Assembly (NCBI GenBank): GCA_934654805.1
Contig: CAKUGW010000046.1
Location: forward strand, 1 to 22,372
Length of the DNA: 22,372 nucleotides
Reading direction: 5' to 3'
DNA from: an uncultured Kiritimatiellota bacterium
Lineage (GTDB): Bacteria > Verrucomicrobiota > Kiritimatiellia > RFP12 > UBA1067
Part shown: one piece after another, positions 6,440-13,526 of the stretch
How positions within the stretch are numbered: position 1 is the first letter of the stretch
Layout of the letters: every line of letters starts with the position of its first letter
The notes under the pieces: model-generated
Told to the model about the DNA's origin: nothing
What the model saw: only the letters and a program-made list of their open reading frames with translations
The model's database searches: none
Position numbers and translations under genes: made by a program

Positions 6440-7915
6440 TCAGGCCCTGATGATCTGCTCGACGGACTGCGACTCGGCCTGGATGACGGCCTTCAGCAGC
6501 TCGCGCACGCTGCTGATGAGCTCCTGCGCCTGCTGGAAGAGGTCGTTCGTCTCCTGGCGGCGCGCCTCCAGCTCCTTCTGCGCGGCCTGCTCCTCGGTGC
6601 CCTTGGCCTCCTCGTTGGCCTGCACGAGCTGGGCGAGGCTCTGTCCGACCGTGCCGACCATCTGCGTCAGCTGCTGGTAGGCCCCGGCGGCGGCCGGATC
6701 GCTCGACGCCAGGTGGTAGCCCGGGTCCGTCTTCAGCGCGGTCTCCGCCGCCTTGACGCCGCCGCGCGCCGCCGCGAGGTCGCCCGTCAGCCCCTCGACG
6801 TCGCCCAGCTGGGCCTTGGCCTCGGCGACCTTCGCCCGCAGGAGCGTGCGTTCGGAGCCCAGCGCAGACTGCGCCTGCTGGGCCTCGCCCATCGCCCTGT
6901 AGTCCGCGCGCGTGTTGACCGGGTGCTTGAGCGAATGCCCGCTCACGTACTTGCCTTCGGCCGCCTTCGTCGCCTCGGCGGCGTGGCCGTAGTCCGCGTC
7001 CATCTTCGCGAGGGCGTCATTCAGCTTCTGCCCGTAGGCGGCCTTCGCGTCCGTCACGGCCTGCTCGAGCTGCGCGCGGTTCTCGGCGTCCGCCGGCGCG
7101 TCGGCGAGCGCCTTCTGCGCGGTCTCCAGCCGCCCCTTCGCGGCCGTGACGTCCGACAGCCGCCCGTCCACGTTCGTCTTGACCGTGTCGGACGACTTGC
7201 CCGCGACCGCCGTGGCGTGGGCCGTGGCGTCCGACGGGGACTGGAGGGCCGACTCCAGCGTCTTGACGTCCGCCTTCGCCTGGTTCAGGCCCTGTCCCGC
7301 GCCGGTCTGGTCCAGCTTCTGAAGCCCCTTCACGCTCGCGACGCTCGTGCCGAAGAGCATCGCCCCCTGCACGGCCGTCGTCACGGCGCTCACGACCATC
7401 CCGTAGACGGCCGCCTGGCGCTGGTGCGCGGCCTGGCTCTTGATGCTCGCGACTTCGCTCTGCAGCTCCGTCAGCCGGATCTCGCGCGCGCTGTCGCGCT
7501 GCTGCTGGGCGACCTGCTGCATGAGGTTCATGAGCTCGTAGATCGAGAACAGCGCCTGCTGGGAATTCGTCAGGCGGGCGGGGGACGGCGCGGCCTCGCC
7601 CGGCCCCGGCTCGGTCTCGCCGACCTCGGACGCGAGCGTCTTCAGGCCCTGGACGAGCTGGTCAAGCTCGTCGGCGGACGTGAGCAGGAAGCCCGCCACG
7701 TCCGCCTCCAGGCTGTCGGGGTTCAGCGTCGGCAGCTCCAGCGTGCGGGAGACGGCCTCGCCGGAAGCCGGGTCGCGCACGGAAATGGTCACGTTGTCGC
7801 CGTCCAGCACGACGGACGTGCCGTCCTTCGCGGCGTCGATTCCCTTGTCCGCAAGCGCCTTGCCGAGGGCGGCGCTCCAGTCGACCGATCCGTTTTCAAT
7901 TCCCTGAATGGACAT
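6440..7915 (-). CDS. sctB: T3SS minor (single-TM) translocator, SctB/YopD/EspB-like
   Basis: This 491-residue protein fits the SctB translocator, which together with SctE forms the pore in the host membrane. There is no N-terminal signal. Residues ~115-165 form an amphipathic, Gln-rich helix (IYELMNLMQQVAQQQ and following), then one hydrophobic stretch at about 168-195 (AAVYGMVVSAVTTAVQGAML). A very long Ala/Lys/Glu/Gln coiled-coil-prone region runs from about 200 to 440, and the C-terminal amphipathic helix ends ELLKAVIQAESQSVEQIIRA. The single membrane segment, terminal helices and location just after sctE support the call. At 491 it is much longer than YopD or EspB (around 300), mainly from the middle coiled coil. 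A good ribosome site (GGAAAGGA) precedes the ATG. Confidence 0.72.
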   Translation of the reverse strand: MSIQGIENGSVDWSAALGKALADKGIDAAKDGTSVVLDGDNVTISVRDPASGEAVSRTLELPTLNPDSLEADVAGFLLTSADELDQLVQGLKTLASEVGETEPGPGEAAPSPARLTNSQQALFSIYELMNLMQQVAQQQRDSAREIRLTELQSEVASIKSQAAHQRQAAVYGMVVSAVTTAVQGAMLFGTSVASVKGLQKLDQTGAGQGLNQAKADVKTLESALQSPSDATAHATAVAGKSSDTVKTNVDGRLSDVTAAKGRLETAQKALADAPADAENRAQLEQAVTDAKAAYGQKLNDALAKMDADYGHAAEATKAAEGKYVSGHSLKHPVNTRADYRAMGEAQQAQSALGSERTLLRAKVAEAKAQLGDVEGLTGDLAAARGGVKAAETALKTDPGYHLASSDPAAAGAYQQLTQMVGTVGQSLAQLVQANEEAKGTEEQAAQKELEARRQETNDLFQQAQELISSVRELLKAVIQAESQSVEQIIRA

Positions 7916-7945
7916 GATGGCGTTCCTTTCCTCTCTCTGTCTTTC

Positions 7946-8980
7946 TTACGCGCCGATGTGCCGGCTGATGTCGTTGAGCGTTTCCTGCTTCGATTCCAGA
8001 AGCTCGATGAGCGCGCCGAGGGCGTCGTTGAGCTGGGCGAGCAGCACCTGGAGGTCGTCCGACTCCTCGTCCAGCATCGCCTGGAGCTGGACGAGAAGCT
8101 GCTGCATCTCCGTCACCTCGGACTGCTTTTCGCTGGCCTTGTAGTTGATGGCCGTCGAGGCGGCGGACGAGGCGAGCCCCGCCGCGCCCATCGCCGAGTT
8201 GGCGACGGTCATGCCGATCTTGACGCCCTTCATCACGGCGTCAGACACCCGGACGAGGCCCGTGCCCGCCGAAGCCGCGCCGCCGCCCACGAGGCAGGTG
8301 ACGGACAGCGCGATCTGGACGCCGGCGAGGATGCCCTGCGCCCAGGCGTCGCACGCCGCCTTCGACCAGTCCGGATGCTGCTCCTTGAGGCTCTGCGAAA
8401 TCGCCTTGGCGAGCTTGTCCATCACCCCCGTCTCGGTGAGCGTCATCGTCGCGAGGGCGATCGCCGCGCCGACGGCCGCGAACGCCGCCGCCGCCCCGCC
8501 GACCGTGCAGACCAGCGCGACCGCCACGACGACCGCGAAGACCGCGCCGAGCCAGCCGAGGATCTTGTTCGCGAGCGAGGCCTTCTCCTGCTTCTTGATC
8601 TCGTCGATGGACTCGCTGACCTTCTGCATCGTCTGCTCGTGGTGCGCGGTCATCTGCCCCTTGAGCGACTCGATGCGCGCCTTCGTCGCCTGGATCGACT
8701 TCTCGTCCTGCTCGGCCTGCAGCAGCGCGATCAGGGCCTCCAGGTCGGCAGCGACGCCGTCCAGGAGCGCCGCGTCGGCGTCGTCAAGCTCGGGGATGTC
8801 CGAAAGCTCGCGCTTCCCCTGCACGTCGTCGACGCGCTTCGTCTCGTGGACGCTCACGCTGGGGTTCGAGCCGAAGAGCGGCGCGACTTCCGCGACCGCC
8901 TGCTGGGCCTGTGCCTCGTTCGCCACCGGGGTCTGGGGCTGCTGAACGGGATTCTGAACGCTGATGCCGTCAATTGCCAT
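7946..8980 (-). CDS. sctE: T3SS major (two-TM) translocator, SctE/YopB/EspD-like
   Basis: This 344-residue protein has the plan of the major T3SS translocator that inserts in the host membrane. A polar Gln/Pro-rich N-terminus (1-60) is followed by a coiled-coil-prone region (65-135), a long hydrophobic Ala/Val/Gly block (about 141-181) interpretable as a membrane hairpin, and a second hydrophobic region (about 215-241). An amphipathic stretch to ~280 and a C-terminal coiled coil (285-340) complete it. The open frame continues 51 codons upstream, but the ATG at 8980 has an excellent GGAGG site and avoids overlapping the chaperone gene, so it is the start chosen. It follows the LcrH-type chaperone gene by 11 nt, the conserved chaperone-translocator order. 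Confidence 0.82.
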   Translation of the reverse strand: MAIDGISVQNPVQQPQTPVANEAQAQQAVAEVAPLFGSNPSVSVHETKRVDDVQGKRELSDIPELDDADAALLDGVAADLEALIALLQAEQDEKSIQATKARIESLKGQMTAHHEQTMQKVSESIDEIKKQEKASLANKILGWLGAVFAVVVAVALVCTVGGAAAAFAAVGAAIALATMTLTETGVMDKLAKAISQSLKEQHPDWSKAACDAWAQGILAGVQIALSVTCLVGGGAASAGTGLVRVSDAVMKGVKIGMTVANSAMGAAGLASSAASTAINYKASEKQSEVTEMQQLLVQLQAMLDEESDDLQVLLAQLNDALGALIELLESKQETLNDISRHIGA

Positions 8981-8991
8981 GTCACGCCTCC

Positions 8992-9471
8992 TTACCTTGC
9001 CGCGATGCGCGCCTTGAGTTCCGCGCCCTTCGCCCGGAAGCGGCGCCCGGCCTCCGTGTCCGTCGGCCCGTACTGCTCCAGCGAGGCGAGCGCCTTCCGG
9101 GCGTTGTCGAGGTCGCCCACCTTCACGAAGCACTCGGCCGCGTAGTACATCGGCTTCGGGTTGTGGAGGTCAAGGAAGCTGGCCATCTGGTAGGCCTTGA
9201 TCGCCGCGTCGTAGCGGCCCTGCACCTGCTGGACCGAGCCCATCGCCGTCCAGTACTTGCTGCTCGTGTGCTCGAAGACCGTCAGGAAGCGGAAGATCTT
9301 CTCGGCGTCGGCGTAGTTCCCGCCCCGGTAGAAGTCCACGCCCATCGCGTAGATGCTCTCGATCTCCCTGTCCGAGATGCCCTTCAGCTCGCGGACGGTC
9401 GTGAAGTCGGCGATGGCGGAGAAGACCTCCTGGATCTGCTCGTCGCTGACGTTTACCTTTTCCTCTGCCAT
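8992..9471 (-). CDS. lcrH: LcrH/SycD-type translocator chaperone (class II, TPR)
   Basis: This 159-residue cytosolic TPR protein belongs to the LcrH/SycD/IpgC/CesD group, which binds both pore-forming translocators and keeps them unfolded and soluble before export. After an N-terminal helix region come about three TPR units (residues ~38-140): YAMGVDFYRGGNYADAEKIF, then YWTAMGSVQQVQGRYDAAIKAY and a third beginning with DLHNPKPMYYAAECFVKVGD. The YW in the second repeat and NPxPxYYAAEC in the third are typical of SycD-like chaperones. The ribosome site AAAGGA sits 8 nt before the ATG. It lies directly upstream of sctE and sctB, its expected clients. Confidence 0.9.
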   Translation of the reverse strand: MAEEKVNVSDEQIQEVFSAIADFTTVRELKGISDREIESIYAMGVDFYRGGNYADAEKIFRFLTVFEHTSSKYWTAMGSVQQVQGRYDAAIKAYQMASFLDLHNPKPMYYAAECFVKVGDLDNARKALASLEQYGPTDTEAGRRFRAKGAELKARIAAR

Positions 9472-9504
9472 GATTCGTTCCTTTCGCGTGATGCGTGTTG
9501 CGTG

Positions 9505-10467
9505 TCAAACCTTCTGCTCGTAGTCGGGCCAGTCGCCCGGCGCAAGGAGCGTCTGCGCCTTGGAGAGGAAGACGATGTCGGCCGCGGTCTTGGCGACCTT
9601 CTCCGCGAGCTCGTCGTCGCGCATCTCCTCGATCCTGTCCGCATACTCCCCCAAGGCCGCGACCATCGCGTTGGCCTTCTCCTCGACCGGCTTGCCGTCG
9701 GGCTGCTCGGCGGCCGACGCCGCGACCATCTTCCCGGCAAGGCGAACGGCGTCCGTCACGACGCGCTGCGTCGCCCGGTCCAGCCCGGAGGCGGCGCCCT
9801 TCAGGGCCGCCTCGGCGGACGCCTGAGCGGCCTGGGCCGCGTCGAGGGCGGACGCCTTCGCGGCGACCTCGCCCTGCAGTTCCGCGACTCGCGCGCGCTG
9901 GGCCTTGATCTCGTCCGTCTCCGCTTCGGCCGCATCCGCTTCGCCCGCGGCCTCTTCAACCGCCGCGCCCGCCTGCCCGTCCGCAGCCTGCGCCTCGGCC
10001 CGGTCCTCCTCGGCCTGGATTTCCGCCAGCCGCATTTCGGGCGTCTTCTTCTGCGCCTCGATCATCCGTTCCAGCCGCTCGCTCTCGGCCTGCAGCCGCA
10101 CGGACGCGACATCGAGGTCGGCCGCCGCCGTGCGGGCGGCCGCCGTCGCCTGTTCGAGCGCCGCCGACTTCTCGCCGACGGACACGACCGCCGCCTGCTG
10201 CGCGGCGGAAAGCCCGCCCTGGCGCCCGGCCAGCACGGCGAGCGCCGCCGCGAACTGCCCACGGGCGATCTTCTCCTTCTGCCCGTCGCGCTGCAGCTCC
10301 AGCTCGGCCAGAAGCTTCTCGAAGTCCGTCGTGCCCCTGACCGAGACGGACGCGCCCGACAGCACGGGCGCGGCGGACGCGCCGGCCGATTCCCGGGGGA
10401 CAGACCCCTCAAGCCCGGTGTCGAGCGTGTTCGCCTGCGGCGCATTCTGCAAAACCTTGATTTCCAT
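9505..10467 (-). CDS. Ala-rich coiled-coil protein, first gene of the T3SS operon (probable secreted component)
   Basis: I do not recognise this 320-residue protein. It has no signal peptide and no membrane segment. The first 50 residues are polar and Ser/Ala/Gly-rich, as in many T3SS substrates. From TDFEKLLAELELQRDGQKEK (about 50-70) onward it is almost entirely Ala/Glu/Gln/Arg helix with coiled-coil character (about 50-135 and 135-245), followed by a conserved-looking C-terminal helical region ending in APGDWPDYEQKV. The open frame extends 28 codons upstream, but the ATG at 10467 (preceded by AGGA) is closer to the predicted promoter output. Being first in the operon just before the translocator chaperone, it could be a third translocator-like protein, a gatekeeper substrate or a regulator; the sequence does not decide. 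Confidence 0.6.
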   Translation of the reverse strand: MEIKVLQNAPQANTLDTGLEGSVPRESAGASAAPVLSGASVSVRGTTDFEKLLAELELQRDGQKEKIARGQFAAALAVLAGRQGGLSAAQQAAVVSVGEKSAALEQATAAARTAAADLDVASVRLQAESERLERMIEAQKKTPEMRLAEIQAEEDRAEAQAADGQAGAAVEEAAGEADAAEAETDEIKAQRARVAELQGEVAAKASALDAAQAAQASAEAALKGAASGLDRATQRVVTDAVRLAGKMVAASAAEQPDGKPVEEKANAMVAALGEYADRIEEMRDDELAEKVAKTAADIVFLSKAQTLLAPGDWPDYEQKV

Positions 10468-10569
10468 AGCGTCCTGTCTACGAGAGATGGGGAACAAGGT
10501 TACACCTCCAGGCGCAGTCGCCCAAAGTCCTTCATGTCCGATGGAGCCCACCCGAATCTCATGACGGAC

Positions 10570-10578
10570 ATTATAGCA
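10570..10578 (-). promoter_or_regulatory. Promoter of the T3SS translocon operon (extended -10)
   Basis: On the minus strand TGCTATAAT (10578 to 10570) is a perfect extended -10. No -35 close to consensus is visible 16-18 nt upstream, which allows for an activator. The predicted start near 10563 gives a ~95-nt untranslated leader before the first gene at 10467. The IS30 element ends only ~64 nt upstream of the -10, so any upstream operator may have been separated from it. Confidence 0.6.
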
Positions 10579-10641
10579 TTTTCTCCGTCTTCTCGGCCAC
10601 GCCGACGGGCATCTCCCTCTGCAGACGCGGTCGTGTGGTTT

Positions 10642-10659
10642 GCGGAAGTGAACGCACCA
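10642..10659 (+). repeat. IS30 left inverted repeat (IRL)
   Basis: GCGGAAGTGAACGCACCA pairs with the reverse complement of 12376-12393 at 16 of 18 positions. A second, more degenerate copy in opposite orientation follows at 10664-10681 and a third at 10760-10777 (17 of 18 to the right end). Confidence 0.6.
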
Positions 10660-10742
10660 GATCTGGTTTGTTTACTTCTGCAATGAGGAGTGGGGTGTGG
10701 TCGTTCAAGGATGGTGATGGTGAACGGCGACAAATCCCCTGA

Positions 10743-10758
10743 CCTTCCCCGGGGAAGG
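10743..10758. repeat. Perfect 16-bp palindrome
   Basis: CCTTCCCCGGGGAAGG is perfectly self-complementary with no loop, and sits immediately before the internal end-motif copy at 10760 in the left part of the IS element. A dimeric protein-binding site is possible; no function can be shown. Confidence 0.7.
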
Positions 10759-10807
10759 AGGGTGCGTTTACTTTCGCAAAGTCGGATTGTTCGGTATCCT
10801 ATGCGGT

Positions 10808-10850
10808 GCCGCCCTCCCGGCGTCCGCGAGTGCGGACGGGGGAGGGCGGC
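10808..10850 (+). other. Long GC-rich hairpin in the transposase leader
   Basis: An 11-bp outer stem (GCCGCCCTCCC / GGGAGGGCGGC at 10808-10818 and 10840-10850) encloses a 6-bp inner stem (GTCCGC / GCGGAC, 10822-10827 and 10832-10837) with loop GAGT. It lies 25 nt before the transposase ATG. Hairpins of this type often block translation or transcription entering an IS from outside; that role is inferred. Confidence 0.75.
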
Positions 10851-10874
10851 AAACACAAGGAAAGGAATGCCGAC

Positions 10875-12180
10875 ATGGCAAAGCAAATGACAATAGGCGA
10901 GAGGAGGCGCATCGACTTCCTCCTCCAGCTGAGATGGACGCCCGTCCAGATCGCAAGGGAGATGGGGCGCAGCAAGGCCACCGTCATCCGCGAGATCATC
11001 AACCGCTCGGTCGCGTGCGACAGGGGATGCAGGCGCTCGAACCGCATCTGCGCGCTCTTCGACGCATGCCCGAGGGTCAAGGGATACGGGAGGGACGCGA
11101 AGCGCTCGTTCAACTGCACTCCCCCGCTGCTTCGAGGTCTGCCCCGACTTCGTGGAGCGCACGTGCGGCAGGCTTGACGTCCCGTCTCGGGTCTGCAACG
11201 GGCGCGGGGACTTCAAGTCGTGCCCCATGACGAAGCGCGTCTACGTCGCGGACGGGGCGCAGGCGAACCGCGAGAGCCTCCTGCACGACTCCCGCGCCGG
11301 CGTACACCCGGACGCCGACGCGATCGCGCGGATGAACGCCGTGCTCCCGCCCTGCAGCATGCGGGGGCAGTCCGTGAGGAACGTCATCGCCAACAACAAG
11401 GACGCGTTCGGCACGGTCAAGGAGCGCACGGTGTACGACTACATCGCGGGCGGGCTCTTCGACGCGAAGCGCGGAGACCTCCCCGAGGCGTGCAGCCGCA
11501 GACCAAGGAAGAAGAAAAAGGAGGCCAAGACCGGCGCCAAGTTCCGCGTCGGCAGGAACTGCAGGATGTCCCTGGAGCACTGCCGCGTAAACAACATCGC
11601 CGAATGGACCGGGCTGGACACGGTCATAGGGCGCGTCGGGGGCAAGGCCCTCTTCACGATGATCCTGCCGGGCGGCCTCATGCTCATGTTCCTCCGCGAC
11701 AGGAAGTCGTCCCAGACCTGCACGCGCATCTTCGACATGCCGTGGGAGCTCGCGGGGCCGGAGCTGTCCAGGAGGCTCTTCTCCGTCATCCTCACCGACG
11801 ACGGCGCGGAGCTCTCCGACCCGGACATGACCGAGAACTGGCGTCCCAACCAGGAGCACAACCCGACAAGGCTCGCGTGGCGCGGCATCAAGCTGTTCTG
11901 CTGCGACGCCTACTGCCCGTCGCAGAAGCCGCATGTCGAGCGCGAGCACCGCGAAGAGCGGCGGACACTCCTCCACGGCGTGTCCTTCGACACGCCCACG
12001 CAGGACGACGTCAACCTCGTCGCCAGCCATGTCGCGAGCTACACGCGCGGCGTCCTCGACGGCAAGGCCCCCTACGACGTGTTCGCGGAGAAGTTCGGCG
12101 AGCCCGGACGGAAGCTCCTCGACGCGCTCGGCATCGTGAAGATCCCCGCGATAGTCCACGCCCGGTTTCTGCCGAAAGCA
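10875..12180 (+). pseudogene. IS30-family transposase, frameshifted
   Basis: The ATG at 10875 follows AAGGAAAGGA. The first frame gives a helix-turn-helix (TIGERRRIDFLLQL...REMGRSKATVIREI) and the start of a Cys-rich region. At a run of five C (11121-11125) the frame must move +1 to continue as RCFEVCPDFVERTC and then through the rest of an IS30 transposase. The DDE catalytic residues appear intact: Asp in GLDTVIG, Asp in ILTDDGAELSD and Glu in HVEREHREE. The conserved part ends around KIPA (12153). The second frame has no stop inside the element and would run to 12651 through antisense sequence, so the 3' end is also degraded; the end given is approximate. Most likely a decayed copy; a one-base sequencing error at the C run or programmed +1 frameshifting are alternatives. 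Confidence 0.8.
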
Positions 12181-12375
12181 CACTCCGGGGGCGGACAGCG
12201 AGAGCATTGTACCATATTCCCGCCGGGATGTGCCAAAAAAACGCCAATCCGAACGGATCGCGAGGGTGAACGCACCCGAATCCGCACTGGCGTCACCATC
12301 AACACCTCAATGCCACAACATAGAAACGCAAAACCTGCCCCGTCACCAGCGGAACAGGTGCGCTTACCTTTGCAA

Positions 12376-12393
12376 TGGTGCGTTTACTTTCGC
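12376..12393 (-). repeat. IS30 right inverted repeat (IRR)
   Basis: TGGTGCGTTTACTTTCGC on the plus strand is the inverted partner of the left end. It is preceded 20 nt upstream by a degenerate direct copy at 12356-12373, 14 of 18 identical. It ends 3 nt before the stop codon of the Mur-ligase fragment on the other strand. Confidence 0.6.
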
Positions 12394-12396
12394 GCG

Positions 12397-12480
12397 CTAC
12401 GCATGGCCGAGCATCGCCGTCACCGTCGACTTGCCGCACGTGCCGACGCCGCCGATGCCGATCAGATGCCGTCTCGCCAT
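12397..12480 (-). pseudogene. Internally deleted Mur-ligase fragment
   Basis: A 27-codon frame starts at ATG 12480, 11 nt after the transporter stop and preceded by GAGG. It reads a Mur-ligase N-terminus (RRHLIGIGGVG) fused directly to the ATP-binding loop (TCGKSTVTAMLGH), skipping about 105 residues that separate these two in the complete ligase at 16063. It then stops at 12397 next to the IS30 end. Positions 12402-12448 match 16404-16450 exactly in inverse orientation (47 bp), while the first part differs at several synonymous positions. The join falls at a short shared sequence (GTCGGCA). This looks like a remnant of a Mur ligase gene that was third in the ribokinase-transporter operon. 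Confidence 0.75.
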
Positions 12481-12491
12481 GTCTGCCCTCT

Positions 12492-13523
12492 TCAGCCGCC
12501 GGCCTTGACGAGGCAGGCGAGGCCCAAGACGAAGAGCGCGAGCATCGCGGCGTTGAGGACGTGCGAACGCCTCGGCGCACCCGCGAACTCCTTCCAGACG
12601 AGGATGCCCCACAAGGCGGAGACGAGCGTCGCGCCCTGGCCGAGCGCGTAGGAGACCGCCGCGCCCGCCGTGCCCGCCGTCACGAAGGAGAGCAGCGTGC
12701 CCGTCGCCCAGATCGCGCCGCCGAGGACGCCGACAAGATGGATCGGGAACGCGCCCCTGAACCAGTCCGCGCCCTTCACCGGCTCGCCCGCGACGGGCTT
12801 TTTCATCGCGAGCGTGTTGAAGACGAAGTTCGACGCGAAGACGCCGCACGCGAAGACGAAGAACCCCGTGTAGGGCGTCAGCCTCCCGGCGGCGGGCGCG
12901 GTCGTGCCCTGCAGAAACGAGAGGTCGACGGCGCGGTTGACAAGCGGCGAGAACCAGCTCATCAGGAGGCCCGCGACGATCGCGAGGACAAGCCCCTTGC
13001 GCGTGTCGTTCGGCGCGCCGGACGCGCCGCCGCCCGCCGTCTGCTTCGCCCGGAACGCGAGCGCGTTGCAGACGATCGACGCGACGATCAGCCCCAGCCC
13101 CGTCCAGATCAGCGCGGGCTCGCCCTTGCCGTCCACGAAGTAGTTCGCGACCGTGCCGCCCACGAGCGCGAGGCCGACGCCGACCGGGAACGCGACGGAC
13201 ATCCCCGCGACCGCAATCGCCGCCGCGAGCAGGATGTTGGAGGCGTTGAAGACGATGCCGCCGAGGAACGGCCACGCCCACGATGCGCCGAAGCTCGCCC
13301 GGAGGTTCGCCGCGAAGCCCCAGGCGCCGTGCGCGCCCGTCGAGCCAAGCGTAAAGCCCGCAAGGACGGAGAAAAGCAGAAGCCCGATCACGTAGTCCCA
13401 GTAGAAGAGCTCATAGCGCCAGCTCTTGCCCGCGAGCTTCTGGGTGTTGCCCCACGAGCCCCAGCAGAGCATGGTGACGACGCAGAGCAGGACGGCGAGC
13501 GTGTAGTTCGAACAGTAGTACAT
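12492..13523 (-). CDS. GRP/DMT-superfamily transporter, probable sugar or nucleoside uptake
   Basis: This 343-residue inner-membrane protein has about ten hydrophobic segments. The N-terminus reads YTLAVLLCVVTMLCWGSWGN followed by TQKLAGKSWRYELFYWDYVIG, a pattern I associate with the permease family often labelled 'multidrug DMT transporter' but related to RbsU/GRP sugar permeases. Other segments include WPFLGGIVFNASNILLAAAI, GMSVAFPVGVGLALVGGTVA and a C-terminal AMLALFVLGLACLVKAG. It starts 3 nt after the ribokinase stop, so the two are translated together. Ribose or another ribokinase substrate is the likely cargo from this pairing; the exact substrate cannot be read from the sequence. Original operon continuation into a Mur ligase is now lost. 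Confidence 0.8.
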   Translation of the reverse strand: MYYCSNYTLAVLLCVVTMLCWGSWGNTQKLAGKSWRYELFYWDYVIGLLLFSVLAGFTLGSTGAHGAWGFAANLRASFGASWAWPFLGGIVFNASNILLAAAIAVAGMSVAFPVGVGLALVGGTVANYFVDGKGEPALIWTGLGLIVASIVCNALAFRAKQTAGGGASGAPNDTRKGLVLAIVAGLLMSWFSPLVNRAVDLSFLQGTTAPAAGRLTPYTGFFVFACGVFASNFVFNTLAMKKPVAGEPVKGADWFRGAFPIHLVGVLGGAIWATGTLLSFVTAGTAGAAVSYALGQGATLVSALWGILVWKEFAGAPRRSHVLNAAMLALFVLGLACLVKAGG

Positions 13524-13526
13524 GGC

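Larger units (their letters stand above)
10642..12393 (+). mobile_element. IS30-family insertion sequence, probably inactive
   Basis: Ends are marked by imperfect inverted repeats: GCGGAAGTGAACGCACCA (10642-10659) and, read from the right, GCGAAAGTAAACGCACCA (12393-12376), 16 of 18 identical. The 1752-bp interval holds one IS30-type transposase with a frameshift. I could not identify a convincing target duplication. Further copies of the end motif lie inside both ends (10664-10681, 10760-10777, 12356-12373, partial 12266-12276), so the true boundary could be one of these instead. It separates the T3SS operon from a truncated Mur-ligase fragment. Confidence 0.65.

Noticed and set aside
6713..9145. 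810-residue plus-strand open frame over the T3SS genes
   Set aside because: It is Arg/Leu/Val-rich with no recognisable domains, typical of antisense frames in high-GC DNA; the minus-strand genes have clear families and ribosome sites.
10806..10874. Upstream start for the transposase
   Set aside because: It would translate the hairpin; the ATG at 10875 has a strong ribosome site and gives the family N-terminus.
12181..12651. C-terminal extension of the transposase frame through the IS end to 12651
   Set aside because: The tail is antisense to the Mur fragment and permease and has no similarity to transposases; it reflects loss of the natural stop.
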